A stretch of DNA of 64,000 nucleotides, taken from contig CM072806.1 in the NCBI GenBank assembly GCA_037013495.1, forward strand, positions 15,855,001 to 15,919,000. The letters run 5' to 3'. Positions 11,541 through 22,499 of this stretch are shown here, piece after piece. A program made the position numbers and the translations under genes. Position 1 is the stretch's first letter. Every line of letters begins with the position of its first letter. The stretch comes from Hippophae tibetana. Taxonomy: Eukaryota > Streptophyta > Magnoliopsida > Rosales > Elaeagnaceae. The notes under the pieces are model-generated. The model worked only from the letters and a program-made list of their open reading frames with translations. It had not been told where the DNA came from and did not search any database.

Positions 11541-13199
11541 GGGTCACCTTGTTTATACTTAACTACCTGGGTGCTCAATTCTAGAGCTTTTTCTACACAT
11601 ACACATACCATATATGTTTATGCTCTTTTTTACAAGTGGTAGGAGTTTTGGTTGTTCAGTGAGGTTGTTTATCTCCATGAAGTTTTGTTGTTTGTATGTT
11701 CCTTATATTCTTGTTCATGCATATCTTTTACACTACTTCTTTGTCTTACATAATAGTTTGATTTCCATAGTTATTGCTATGCCTAATTGTTTGAACTATT
11801 ACTAGTTTTCTCCCCTGCTAATTACTTTGACATGCTCTTTATGTGTATTTTCCTTTCTTATTGCTTCTTCTTCTTCTATGGCTTTTTTCATGAGCATCAT
11901 GTCACATGTTTTCATCATGTAGTGTCAAAGTATAAAAATTTTGCTTTCTGTACTCTTATCATTCATATGCCATGTCATTAAGAATACATCTCACTTATTT
12001 TACTAGGTTCTTCTTTCCTATACATAGTATGTTGTGTGTTGGCTCTTTGTTTGTCTCTTGTTGCTTAAAGTTCATATTTTACCTGTTCTTACTTCTCTTA
12101 TGCTATAGATATATCTTTGGAGAAAATTGTGGTGTGTTACAAGCTTGTTTATATAAGTGTATCTACTCTTTTCTTTGTACTGTGCTTGTTTGGGTTTGCC
12201 TTGTGCATTTGTATGTCATATAGATTATTTATTTACCTTTAGGACTTTTGACTTGTATGCATTATTGTGACTAGACTTATATGTTTTGTTGGATTTTCTG
12301 GTGGTTAGGTTATTCACCTTATCTTAGCATATCACTTGCTTTTGTGTTAGAATCTAAGTCTTTCTCACATGCTTAGAATTTTTGTACCATTCCTTGTTTC
12401 TTCTCTCTCTTAGGGGTTTTCCCTATATTGCTCACTAGTTAACTAGTTTCTTTCATTCTCTTGACTAGTAAAGATGTGAATATGTAGTTTGTTGTCATTT
12501 ATCTCTCTCTCTTTATCAACATTGTACAGTTTGTGCTTATTATCTTTCTTGAGGTACATCATTTTCTTTTTGGCCTATAATCTTCTTTGAGGCCATCTTT
12601 GTCATCTCACTTGTTTGTTGTTGTGTTTCATGAGATTAACTTTTTGTCTCTCTTATTAGCTTGTTTCTCTTGTGTGAGTTTATGGACTGCACTTTTCTTA
12701 ACTTTCTTAGTTTGTTTCCCTATTTCTGTGTTGTTTATCTTCTATTATGTGTATATACGTTTGTTTTGGGAGAGTTTTGAGAGTTTAGGATGCATAATAT
12801 GTTTATTTCCTGACATAGATAATTTTAGGGGAGAGGTATGTGTCTTTTGTATGATGTCATTAGAAGTGTTATGCTTGTTTTGGATCTTTGTTGTTTGTTC
12901 TATTTATGAGTTTATGTTATGTGGTTTTATTCTTATGATGCTTCCTTTTTCTTGACATGACTTTGTATGAACCATTTATAAATAGGACTATTAGTATGAC
13001 TTGTTGTATGCATTGTATGAAATCTCTTGTTTCATATGTCATCCTATGTGCTTACCTGCTTCCCTATTGTAATGAGTTATTGTATATTTCTTGCAAGTAA
13101 TTGTTAGCCTAGTATTTGTTATTGGAATGCATGACACATATTTTCTTTGATTGACTGAGATGTCTTTTTGTATGTATGTGCATATTATGGATGAGGTTA

Positions 13200-13450
13200 C
13201 ATGATTGAATACACCAAAGATCTGTTGGGAAAGGATAGTTGAATCACTAGAAGTGTCTTAATTTGAAAAATAGTTGGACTCTTAGTCAACTTCTTCTTAA
13301 GGATTTGGTGACACATTTATATGTCATTGATGTTTAGGGGAAAATAGTTGAGCCACTAGGAGTACGTCAACTTGGAAGATAGTTGAGCCACTAGGAGTAT
13401 GTCAACTTGGAAGATAGTTGGACTCCTAGTCAACTTCTTATAGATTAGTT
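13200..13450 (+). repeat. Minisatellite-like duplications inside the retroelement
   Basis: A 34-bp unit (containing GTTGAGCCACTAGGAGTA then GTCAACTTGGAAGATA) is present twice in a row around 13348-13420. A more diverged version of the same block, ending AGTTGGACTC(T/C)TAGTCAACTTCTT, occurs both before it (about 13215) and after it. No coding role is visible. Confidence 0.7.
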
Positions 13451-14447
13451 GACACATTTATGTGGCATTGGTATTTGACTACCCATCTTGTCAATGTATT
13501 GTAAGTACATTGTGAAACCCTTTTATACCATCCCACAACACGTATAGACTTAGGGCTCCATGTTATATATAGCATTTGCGAGATTTTTTTGTCTACACTT
13601 TTCTTAGTTTATTTGTGTATTCATTTTGTTGCTTGTTGAATTTTTTACCTTGTTGTTGCCTATGTGTTGTTCTTTGTTTGTTTTATATGACTACATGAGT
13701 TACTTCTTTTTGTGTTTGCTCTAATCTTCTCTGCTTTATTGCATAAGTTCTAGGATTATTGTATTTCTATCTAACTTATCTTTTTCATATAGGAGTGTGG
13801 TATCTTGCATACTTTGTGTGTGCTTTGTTTGACTTTCCATGTCAAAAAGGGGGAAAGTGTGTACAACTTGTGTTTGTTTATTAACATGTTATTTGCTACA
13901 AGGTATGGTGAGTGTAGTTTGCAGTACATCATGGTTACTTGTTATACATCTACTTAGGAGGAGTATTGCATATATTCAGGAAGAGCTTGTATATAGATTG
14001 TGTTTGTTTGTGCTATATATTGACTGTACTTAAAATATCGGTGTGTATCTACGTAGGGGTAACTCGATAGTATTTAGATAGACTATGTGCTATTTTTGCA
14101 TGATATGTGCTATTTTTGCATGATATGTTCATAGGGTATGTGTTTGTTTTGTATGTGTAAGTTACAGGTGTAGAATGAAGTCATCGAGCTTTAGACTTGC
14201 AATGTGCATATGTGCTAAGACCTTCATGTTTTGGACTAGTAGAATACAAATGATTTGATCCAAGAATATGGATTGAGCACACAAGTTGATTACACTTAGA
14301 CTAGGTGTAATTCTGGGTGTTCCATATGCGTCGATGTTTTTTTCATAGAAATAAACATCTTTAGGTCATCTTCATGATCATCTCATGAATAATGTGTGTT
14401 GTACTTAGTTGTGCAGTGTTTTGGCATGGAAAGACAAAAGGAGAGAA

Positions 14448-15345
14448 TGCAAGTTCCATAGTCCTTTATGTTTCTGTTAGCTTCCCATGTACAAAATAAT
14501 GAGTGAGTTTATTTTACTTAGTGTATCTATCTATGTGTAAGGTTTGTTACTATGGATCTGTAATGCACACATGCATATAGCTAGGTACACTTTTTATATG
14601 AAGATGTATACACACACCACGGGGTTGGCTTTCATAGTGTGAATGTTAGGTTGAGCTATGTGGTTTTCAACAAGCAAATATGTGAGCAAGCCGATATTCT
14701 CACTCGTGTTTTTGGTTTGGTTTAGATGCGGGTATTTATGAAAATTACTCAACATTTTTTGGAACAAAAAAATATGATTTTTAGCACTCCATCACACCCT
14801 TCGACAAGGGGCCTTACCACACCTCTCTCTTCTTGTTTCACATCCAAAAAATATGTAACAAAGCTTTATCAAATTGAAATCTAATTTTTTTTTGGATCAC
14901 TATTACCTTGAGTGTTTTTAGGTATTAGTGATTTGTGATTGTGTGGGAAAAATCGTGTTTTTGAGTGGTGATTACTAGAGGTGGTATTTGCAAGTGGATT
15001 TATGTGAGGAGTCTATATGGCTATAAGTCGTGTAACAGCTGGTAGTTACCTTTGTGCAACTTTTCTTATGTGAGGAGTGTGTAGCTGTGCGTCATGTGTC
15101 AGTTGGTAGTTTTTTTATGCAACTTTTTATTAAGTAATGAGCTATGTGTGGACTGGTTTATGTGTTGGGTGTTCATGATAAAGGGTAATCATCACATTTG
15201 ATACTTCACTTAACATTATTGATCTTAGGTCACTGATATCACCCTTAATAACACCACTTGGGTGGTGTTGGCTTTAGAGAAGAATCGGGTTCGTGTGTCG
15301 AACCAAGTCATTACAGAGGCAGTAAGCTAGGGCAACAATAAACAA
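14448..15345 (+). repeat. 3' LTR, right half missing
   Basis: It matches the first 0.9-1.0 kb of the 5' LTR at 9671 onward. The shared block around TTAGCTTCCC(A/G)TGTA lies near 14478 here and 9707 there. The match ends at about 15345 (ACAATTTGGACAG), which corresponds to about 10665 in the 5' LTR. Confidence 0.7.
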
Positions 15346-15349
15346 TTTG

Positions 15350-15930
15350 GACAGAGTTATTTTTATTACATTAATAAATATATTTTTTGGTGAATACTTA
15401 TTTGTATAATGCATTTGTTTTTATTACATTAATAATAATAATTCATTTAGCTAATGAATATCCATTTAATTAGTGTTCAATCAATTCATTTATGAATACA
15501 TCATATTTTTATTGAATGTCTATATAATCAATACATTTTTTATGAATAGTTATTTTGTATAATGCAATTGTTTTTTTACATAATGATGATTGTTCATATA
15601 ATTAATGAATTAATGAGTGTTAAATCAATTCGCTTATAAGCAAATCATATTTTTATATTAACGAGAATGTTTGGTTGACAACCAAACTGTATTTTTTTAT
15701 TTTTTACACTAATAAATACCAAAATATACATTTTATGCTTTTTTAATTTTTTTATATCAATAAATATCAAAAATTCTATATAATAATCTATTTTTATGAA
15801 TAATTATTTTTTATAATGCAATTATTTTTATTATATTAAAGATGATAATTCATACGGTTAATAATTATCCATTGAACGAGTGCTCGATCAATTCACTTAT
15901 GAACAGATTATATTTTTATTGAACTAATAA
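15350..15930. repeat. AT-rich tandem-type array
   Basis: Three imperfect units start with TATAATGCA(A/T)T at about 15407, 15557 and 15813. Each runs through a TTTTATTACATTAA-like stretch, a CAATTCACTTATGAA-like stretch and CATATTTTTAT. They are 100-115 bp long, separated by variable spacers. The same words occur at 9480-9670. No coding content was found. Confidence 0.6.
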
Positions 15931-16776
15931 TTTTCATATTGAGATAATATCATATCTCATATTAATTAAAAGATAGTCAACTAATATAAATTATTTTTAA
16001 GAAATAATAATTACTAAATTCAATCAAATTACGTATGGTTATCATTTATATAACATTAACTTCTTAGATAGTAAAAATATTAATTAAATAAATTTATATA
16101 TTATTTTATTATATTTAAATTGTTTATTAAATAAAATTATGTAATTATTATTAGTAAAAAATCGTTAATATTTATTAGATTCTATTACTTATAACATAAT
16201 TACTATTATATATTTATTCATCACTAAAAACAATAAAATTATTAACTTTTTATTTTAAGTTTCACTAACCACAAACTTACTTTTTTATTTTATAAAATAG
16301 AATTCTTTTAATAATGAACTCTCATTCCAAACTTTTTAGTCTAAAAATATGTAAGCTTGTAATTGCATTTTAATTAAAAAAGAGTCGATAATTTATTCAC
16401 CATCTTATGTTCCAAATCATTTCGGTATTCGAATGAATCGACAAATAGTTCGATACCTTATACTTGACGATTGTATGTAATTCAACAGATTTAAGAAATC
16501 TTATTTCCTCTACTCGGTTATTTTTCATGCTTTTCGCTTATGTTTCACGCATACGCCACAAAATTAACATACCAATGGAATTACGTCACAAACTATATGA
16601 AGCAAAGACAAGGTTTAGAAAAGGTACAAGAAAATAGCAAACACGTTGAACACTGACCATACCACTAGGGGTATGTAGTTGTTAGCAACATACGGTAGGT
16701 CTAGATAGTAAACTTCTATAGACGCACATAGTCCATATTTATTTACTTGCAAATTCTCATAGTTAGTAAAATATTT
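15931..16776. other. AT-rich sequence and serpin 3' flank
   Basis: No gene is seen to about 16500. The last 100-200 bases before the serpin stop codon should contain its 3' untranslated region, on the minus strand. Confidence 0.5.
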
Positions 16777-19644
16777 TCAGTCTGACATGGGATTGAGCAC
16801 ATGACCGCTGAACAGCAGTATTCCAGTAGCATCTTCTCTGATAAGGAAGAGGAATGGATGGTCAGCAACAAAGTCTAGCTTCTCAAACATTTGAATAGAC
16901 CTCAATGCTATAACACCAGCAGAAGCAGCTGCAGCTTCTGTGCCTTCTTCATTAACCTCTATGAAAGATTTATGATGTATGGCTGTCACAAATAGGTTCT
17001 GACCAAGATGTGATTCTACCATCTCAGTCAGACCACCACCTTCCCCAGTGAAGGGCAATATCACTCCTAAGTTTTTTAGCATAGTGGAAGCTTCAAACCC
17101 AAATGAAATCTTAAGCTTTGGAACCTTCAAGTCACTCACTTCAACTTTCTGATATGGCAGATGACGATCTAAGAAACCAGATTCGGAACCCACTTTTTCA
17201 ACAAGAGCTGGCAGACCATCTTTTGCATCTGGAAGAAAGAAGTACATGGTGAAGCGGCGTTGGTCATTACCTTGTTTGTAAGGCAACCCTAAGACTTTGA
17301 AACTGTCGAAAGCACTCACAAGCTGCTTCTTCTTGCTAGTCATGAAAGGTGCCTTGACTGAGCTCCCATCAAGAAGGTAGAAGTTACACTCTTTTGTATC
17401 GGATGCATTAAAACTTTCACTCCATGCTCCTTTAAAGTATAATCCATTTGCTAGGATAAGCCTGGTTGTGCTGTCAATTGACCCAGCAGGAAGGAGATCT
17501 TTGATGAGGCCACTAGTCTTTTTCTCAACCCATGAATTCACTTCACCAGTCACTTGAGCAGACTTCAGTATCAGCAAAAATACATATATGTTACATCAAT
17601 ATTTAGAAAATCAGCATTAAAAACAGGTGATCACCAAGAATAGGCTCAAGTTTTATACTGTTTCATAATGTAATTTAACTTATGGGAATTTCGCAATAAA
17701 GATTTGAGAAAGTTGGGAGAAGCATAGCATGAAAAAAAAATGTGCACATACATGTATCCAGAATTTTAAAACTCAACCAACCATTGACCTCTTGCCAATT
17801 GATTGTTATATGCATATTATGAAATGAAGATATCTCAAGCTAAATTATGAATATTGGTATAACTCGAACCTATTTTGTAAGTTTGGACTTGAAAAAACCA
17901 CAAGCAAGTGAAACTAATCAATTGATTGCTACCCTAGATCCAATCAATAAAACAATATTATGTTCTTTTGACGCAGCAGTAATTTAAAATATTTTGAAAA
18001 TGTATTTCAGATCTGTAGGATTATACACCAATCAGTTATATGAGGCTAACTCAACTGAGCTATCTGCTCTCGTGATTCTGGCAACGCAAATTGAGATACA
18101 TTTATTTCAGAGATGGGAATTTACTTTCAGAAAATCATTGGTGCTGAGACCCAAAGTTCTAAAACTATGAATACTTAATATACTATTGACATTAACGTCA
18201 GTAAACAGCTTCTAATATAAGAGCATGATCAGAGACTAAACATGCTCATGGCCACACGGAACCATGGCCTTCTCTTTCTGATGAAAAAACAATTATTATT
18301 TTTTTCCTGAAAAATGAAAAAGCTTTATTTGATAGTGCTACGCTGCTACTATATAATTAACAAAAATAAATGTATGATACTATATTAGTCTTCGGCTCCC
18401 AACCCATGTAAAACCTTCACCTTAATTCATTCAAACAACTTATATGGGCGTCCTTCCAGGGGCATATGTATTTGGGGCCAGGGGCACTGGGGTCAACTAT
18501 TGATAAAAAATATTTTAGGTGTAATATTTAAGGAATAATAGACAAAAGCATCTGTAAAATAAAATTGTGGCTCCCTAAATTTTAAATTTCATGGCTTTAA
18601 TATTAAAAAACTCACTATAATAATTTGAACATATTTATATTCAAATGTTATATCTATAAAACCTCTTTTTTTCACTAAGAAACAATTAGTAACTGAGAAG
18701 CAGGTGTATTATTTTTTACTATTTACATGGTGCCCTCTTGAGTTCAAATCCTAATCCTCCACTGCTTGCTTCAGTTAATAATCTGGCTACTAGGATTTAT
18801 CCAGTGAACTGGACCATCGTCGATTGCAAAAAAATAATAAATAAACTTTTTAGGTGCCAAAAAGACTTCATGTCTTTAAAATGTATAAGATCTAACCGTA
18901 TTCTATGTTTTCATTTATAAAAGAAAATCCACCTAAAATTTGTATCTAAGCCCAAAAACTGAAATCTAATTGTGTAACTGATGTACATACTATTTGAGAC
19001 TTAAATCATAAAATTTGTGGATTTTCTAGTTACAAAGTTTTAGCATTGAAATATCATTCTACAAATTACCAACAATAAAATAGATTAGTCAATGTTTTTT
19101 TTTAATATTTTAATATCTATATTATATATATAATTTGTAAGGGTAATTTGGCCTCCACAAGATTTGTTTTTCATGGTTCCATCCCTGATCTTGATGAACT
19201 TAATAAAGTAAAGTACTGGAAATCGTAATAGCAAAGAGCCATATTAGTATTTACCTTAGTCTGAAAATCAACTTGATCCAAAGTGGCCTTATAAGCAGTG
19301 TCGACCACCTGTTTGAAAGAAGGCTTCAGAGGAAGCGACTTGTCAACCCAAGCCCCATTTGCAAATGCCAACTGGGGTCCACCGTTAGAGCTTCCATCTG
19401 CGAAAACGACGGAGAGGAGCTCAGAAGCAAACGAATTGAGGAGGTCACTGGATTTGAACTTGAGGAATGAGAGCAACTGGTCAAGAGTTGAGCCCTTAGA
19501 TCCAGCAGCAATCAAGCTCAGGACAACGTGGATCGACAATGGCGAGAACACCAGGTTGGAGCCCTTTCCTTCCGTAAGCAAAAGATGCTTCGTTATGCTC
19601 AATGCGACGTCGGTTTGCTTGCTAATAGATTCGCGAAGATCCAT
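16777..19644 (-). CDS. LR-type plant serpin (serpin-ZX-like protease inhibitor)
   Basis: This is a two-exon gene. Exon 1 is 19644-19255, intron 19254-17563 (GT-AG), exon 2 17562-16777, giving a predicted 391 residues, normal for plant serpins. The start was set at MDLRESISKQTDVAL, the conserved plant-serpin N-terminus. An ATG four codons upstream is in frame but probably not used. The splice joins VDFQTK to SAQVTGEVNSWVEK in phase 0, as expected for the family. The shutter/breach region shows FNASDTKECNF and FVADHPFLFLI. The reactive loop has a consensus inhibitory hinge (EEGTEAAAASAG). Counting 14 residues from the hinge Thr puts Arg at P1, Leu at P2 and Ser at P1'. Plant LR serpins are mainly cytosolic suicide inhibitors, known in Arabidopsis to trap papain-like proteases and a metacaspase. 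The same use here is inference. No signal peptide is evident. The intron carries a probable small hAT element. Confidence 0.95.
18457..18764. mobile_element. Possible small hAT-type element in the serpin intron
   Basis: The left end reads CAGGGGCATATG with a G-rich continuation. The right end reads AATCCTCCACTG, whose complement begins CAGTGGAGG. Ends of the CAGKGGMGG kind are common among plant hAT-type elements. The flanking octamers CGTCCTTC and CTTGCTTC agree at six of eight positions, so the duplication has decayed or the ends are off by a base. There is no coding capacity. Confidence 0.4.
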
Positions 19645-19780
19645 GGTTATGGTCAAAGACTTTAAGAAAGGTCGAGTTAGAGTGCCTCGTATTAATCTTT
19701 TGGATGGAGTTTTATGGTATTGTATTGAGACAGTCGTTTACACACTGATCGAAACAATATTATTAAAATTAACGATTGAT

Positions 19781-19790
19781 ATTTATATAA
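19781..19790 (-). promoter_or_regulatory. Candidate TATA box of the serpin gene
   Basis: On minus the sequence reads TTATATAAAT, about 137 bases before the start codon, a plausible TATA position if the 5' untranslated region is about 100 bases. The region is AT-rich, so chance matches are easy. Confidence 0.35.
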
Positions 19791-19809
19791 TACAATATTT
19801 TCTCTGATC

Positions 19810-20650
19810 ACACGCGCTCGCTGGTTAAATTGTAATGGAATGTCGTGGCAACTGAAGATGGTGGATGTCGATCAAAGACTACACACATATATATATATTT
19901 TCCATTTTGTTTTTCGGGATATTTTCACAAAAGAGAGGAATTCATATTATCCCATCAAATAAGATAGAAGACTAAGAAAAGAAGTGGTTCCTTTTTTCTT
20001 TTTCTTTTTTTTTTAGTTTACCTCACAATTTTACTATAAATTACAAATAAGATAATAATATTTTATTAATAAATACAATCTAATTCATATACATATAATT
20101 TAACTCATAAAAATATAATTAATTATAAAATGTTATAAATTTATAATATAATGATATTAATTTTAAAAAAAAATCTATACTGATAGCTGATAGTTGGAAA
20201 TAGGGAGAGGGCTGCGTAGTTTTATTTTTTTTAATATATTTTAGTTATATCATTTTTGAGATAAGTTCTATTAATCTTATAATTAAAATAAATTAGTTCA
20301 AAAATTAAATTTTTACACTAAATTAAGGAAATAGTTCATGTGACTCACATATGTTCAACAAATTAAGGGAAAATCAAGATTTTAATTAAGTGAACTAAGA
20401 GAAGAAAATTAACTTATTTAAAAAAAATTAATGTACTCATCCCTAACCAACATAGCCCATCATCTTTTTCAAAAACTTTCTTCGCTTGAAACCTAATCCT
20501 TCAATCCCTAAACCTTCCCATCTTTGATGGTGTCAATAGTTAGCTCATCAATTTTATCTTACAAAGTTCACTCAACATTCGACATTGTCCATATATTTAC
20601 AACTAACCATCCAACTAGCCATGACATTTGTTTCAAAAAACAAGGTGAAT
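19810..20650. other. Serpin upstream region, no other gene seen
   Basis: The sequence is AT-rich with homopolymer runs. A short, slightly more complex piece at 20440-20640 leads into the Mutator-like remnant and may belong to it. Confidence 0.5.
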
Positions 20651-22490
20651 AGTGGTAATGATTGTAAAGAGGAAAAGTTTTATTTATGGTTGCCAAATGA
20701 AGAAGGACCAATATATGGTAACATTTCATACTGATGGTTAGGTTTTTTTGATTTTGGGATAATTCCCAAACATGTTATTTTCATTTTTGTCTTTGTTGGT
20801 TTTTGTCTTTTTGTTTGATTGTAGTATAGCAGATCATATTAAATATTTTTTTCTAAATATATCATTGTGTATGTGGGCTTTGAGTATGAAACGTGGTCTC
20901 TTTTTTTATCTTGCAATGGAAATTTTCCATTAGCTAGTCGAAAATGTGTTTTTTATTTCCTTTTAGAATCATTTTTTTCTAGAGAGGAAATATTGGTAGA
21001 TTAAAGTAATAAAGAGATAACACGGGGATTATGTTTGGTGTGATATGCAATTTATTTTGAAAGTTAACTTTGATTGGATAGATTTTTATATTCTTTGACC
21101 ATATTTTCTAATATAAATGAATGTTTAATGACTATTTTAACCATTGATTGGATAGTGTTTGACATTCTTTGACTATATTTTCCCTTATTTGAATGTTTAA
21201 TGATTGTTTTAACTTTTTTTGGCATTTATTTTTACTTTTTTTTATTGTGGATTAAGATGAAAAAAATGACAATGAAATTATTTGTTGGTGGACAATTTGA
21301 GAATAAGGGAAGAACATTTATGAGGATGATAAAGTAGAGGTTGGAAACAATGTATATGTAGAAGGTACAATTCAATTTTATGACTTCTATAATATTGATA
21401 GATGAACTATGAGAGGTTTAAGGGAATATACATTGATTGGGATTTGATATGTGGTCATTGAAGTCTTTTTATAGAGCTTTAGGTGTTCAAATAGATATGG
21501 GATTACATCCTAGCATAGATGATCAAAGTATAAGATTTTAGTCAATTATATCCTTATAAACCATATGAGAATAATAAACATATATGTAGTTGATGAGAAA
21601 ATTTTATTTTTGATTAACATAATGAAAAAAGTGATAGTGTTAATGTCTACGAGGATATAGATCTTGATGTATGTGAGGATATAGATTTAGATAATGATCT
21701 TTATATAGACTTTGCATATGTAAGTGATAATGAAGATAGGAATACCAACTGTGATGATGAAATAAGATTTGAAATGAATGTACAATCTGATATAGAGTAT
21801 GCACAGATGCAGACACTTAAACCAATCTCTATACCAACATCTACACAAATTGTTCCTAATGCAATTGGTGATAGATAGGAAATTGAGATAAACACTTCAA
21901 ATTCAAATAGTATGAGAAATTTGTCCAAATAAAAAAAATTATTTCAAGGAGGATATTACATACAAAATGTTAAAGCTCAAATTGAGGATAATATTTGAAA
22001 ATATAGAGATGAAAAGATATGTAATAAATATTTATGAAATTAAGAATGAGAGAAAAATGAAGAGACTCAAGAATGACAAATGCATATTGCAAGTGAATGG
22101 CACGAATGATGGTTAAAGAAAGGTTATTGATATGGTGCAAGAATTTTTTTGATTTTGATGGTTGTTTACTATCAGGACCTGGCAAGGTTCGGTTATTATG
22201 TATAGTTAAGATAGATGCCAACAATGTCATGTGTCTAGTGTCTTATGATGTTACTAATGAAGAAAGTAAACAAACTTTGGGTTTATTCTTAGAATTGTTA
22301 GTTAAAAGACTAGAATATTAGGAGTGGAAAAGGTTGGACCTTATATCATATAAGTACTCAAGATTAGTTTCTATTATTAGAACACATACCCCATTAGTTG
22401 ATTATAGACACCATGCATGACACATATATCAATACTTCACTAGGAATGTCAAAGTTAGTGAAGATATAAGTCTTGGTTATCATTTCTAGA
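20650..22490 (+). pseudogene. Mutator-like (MULE) transposase remnant
   Basis: At 21280-21420 the plus translation gives FVGGQFENKG and VEVGNNVYVEGT followed by YDFYNIDR, the N-terminal block common in plant MULE proteins. From 21640 an acidic Asp/Glu-rich stretch follows (YEDIDLDVCEDIDLDND). At 22136-22320 the transposase core is clear: FDGCLLSGPGKVRLLCIVKIDANN, then a degraded block and LGLFLELLVKRLEY. This corresponds to the DGC.LKG and D.NN segments of the DDE domain. A piece resembling HRHHARHIYQYF follows near 22408. Stops at about 21877 and 22319 and several frame breaks make it non-functional. Terminal inverted repeats were not identified. Confidence 0.7.
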
Positions 22491-22499
22491 TTTGTGCTA

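Larger units (their letters stand above)
9671..15345 (+). mobile_element. Long-LTR copia (Sirevirus-like) element without recognisable pol
   Basis: The 5' LTR spans about 9671-11527 (about 1.86 kb). A primer site TGGTATCAGAGT follows at 11529-11540, matching the tRNA-iMet-type site of many copia elements. The interior (about 11541-14447) is T-rich and has open frames of at most 122 codons, strongly hydrophobic by composition and with no gag or pol motif. It looks like a large derivative that lost its coding region, or one too decayed to read. Polypurine tracts lie at 13844-13857 and about 14431-14447. The 3' LTR starts at about 14448 but stops at about 15345, halfway through, where the AT-rich array resumes, so the right end is deleted. 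A closely similar interior occurs at 48361-50030. Confidence 0.7.

Noticed and set aside
11614-12223. Run of three overlapping hydrophobic open frames that might suggest an env-like gene
   Set aside because: The frames change between copies, no signal peptide or conserved residues are shared, and the composition explains the hydrophobicity.
12587-12955. 122-codon hydrophobic plus-strand frame
   Set aside because: It is Phe/Leu/Cys-rich because the DNA is T-rich. It lies inside the retroelement interior, and the related copy near 49300 does not keep the frame open.
18000-18080. Possible tRNA-like stretch around GGCTAACTCAACTGAGCTATC
   Set aside because: It shares a short word with the D-arm to anticodon region of many tRNAs on the complementary strand, but no acceptor stem or complete cloverleaf could be drawn.
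19298-19807. 169-codon plus-strand open frame
   Set aside because: It lies antisense to serpin exon 1 and its 5' flank. Its translation has no family features, and the minus-strand serpin explains the codon pattern.
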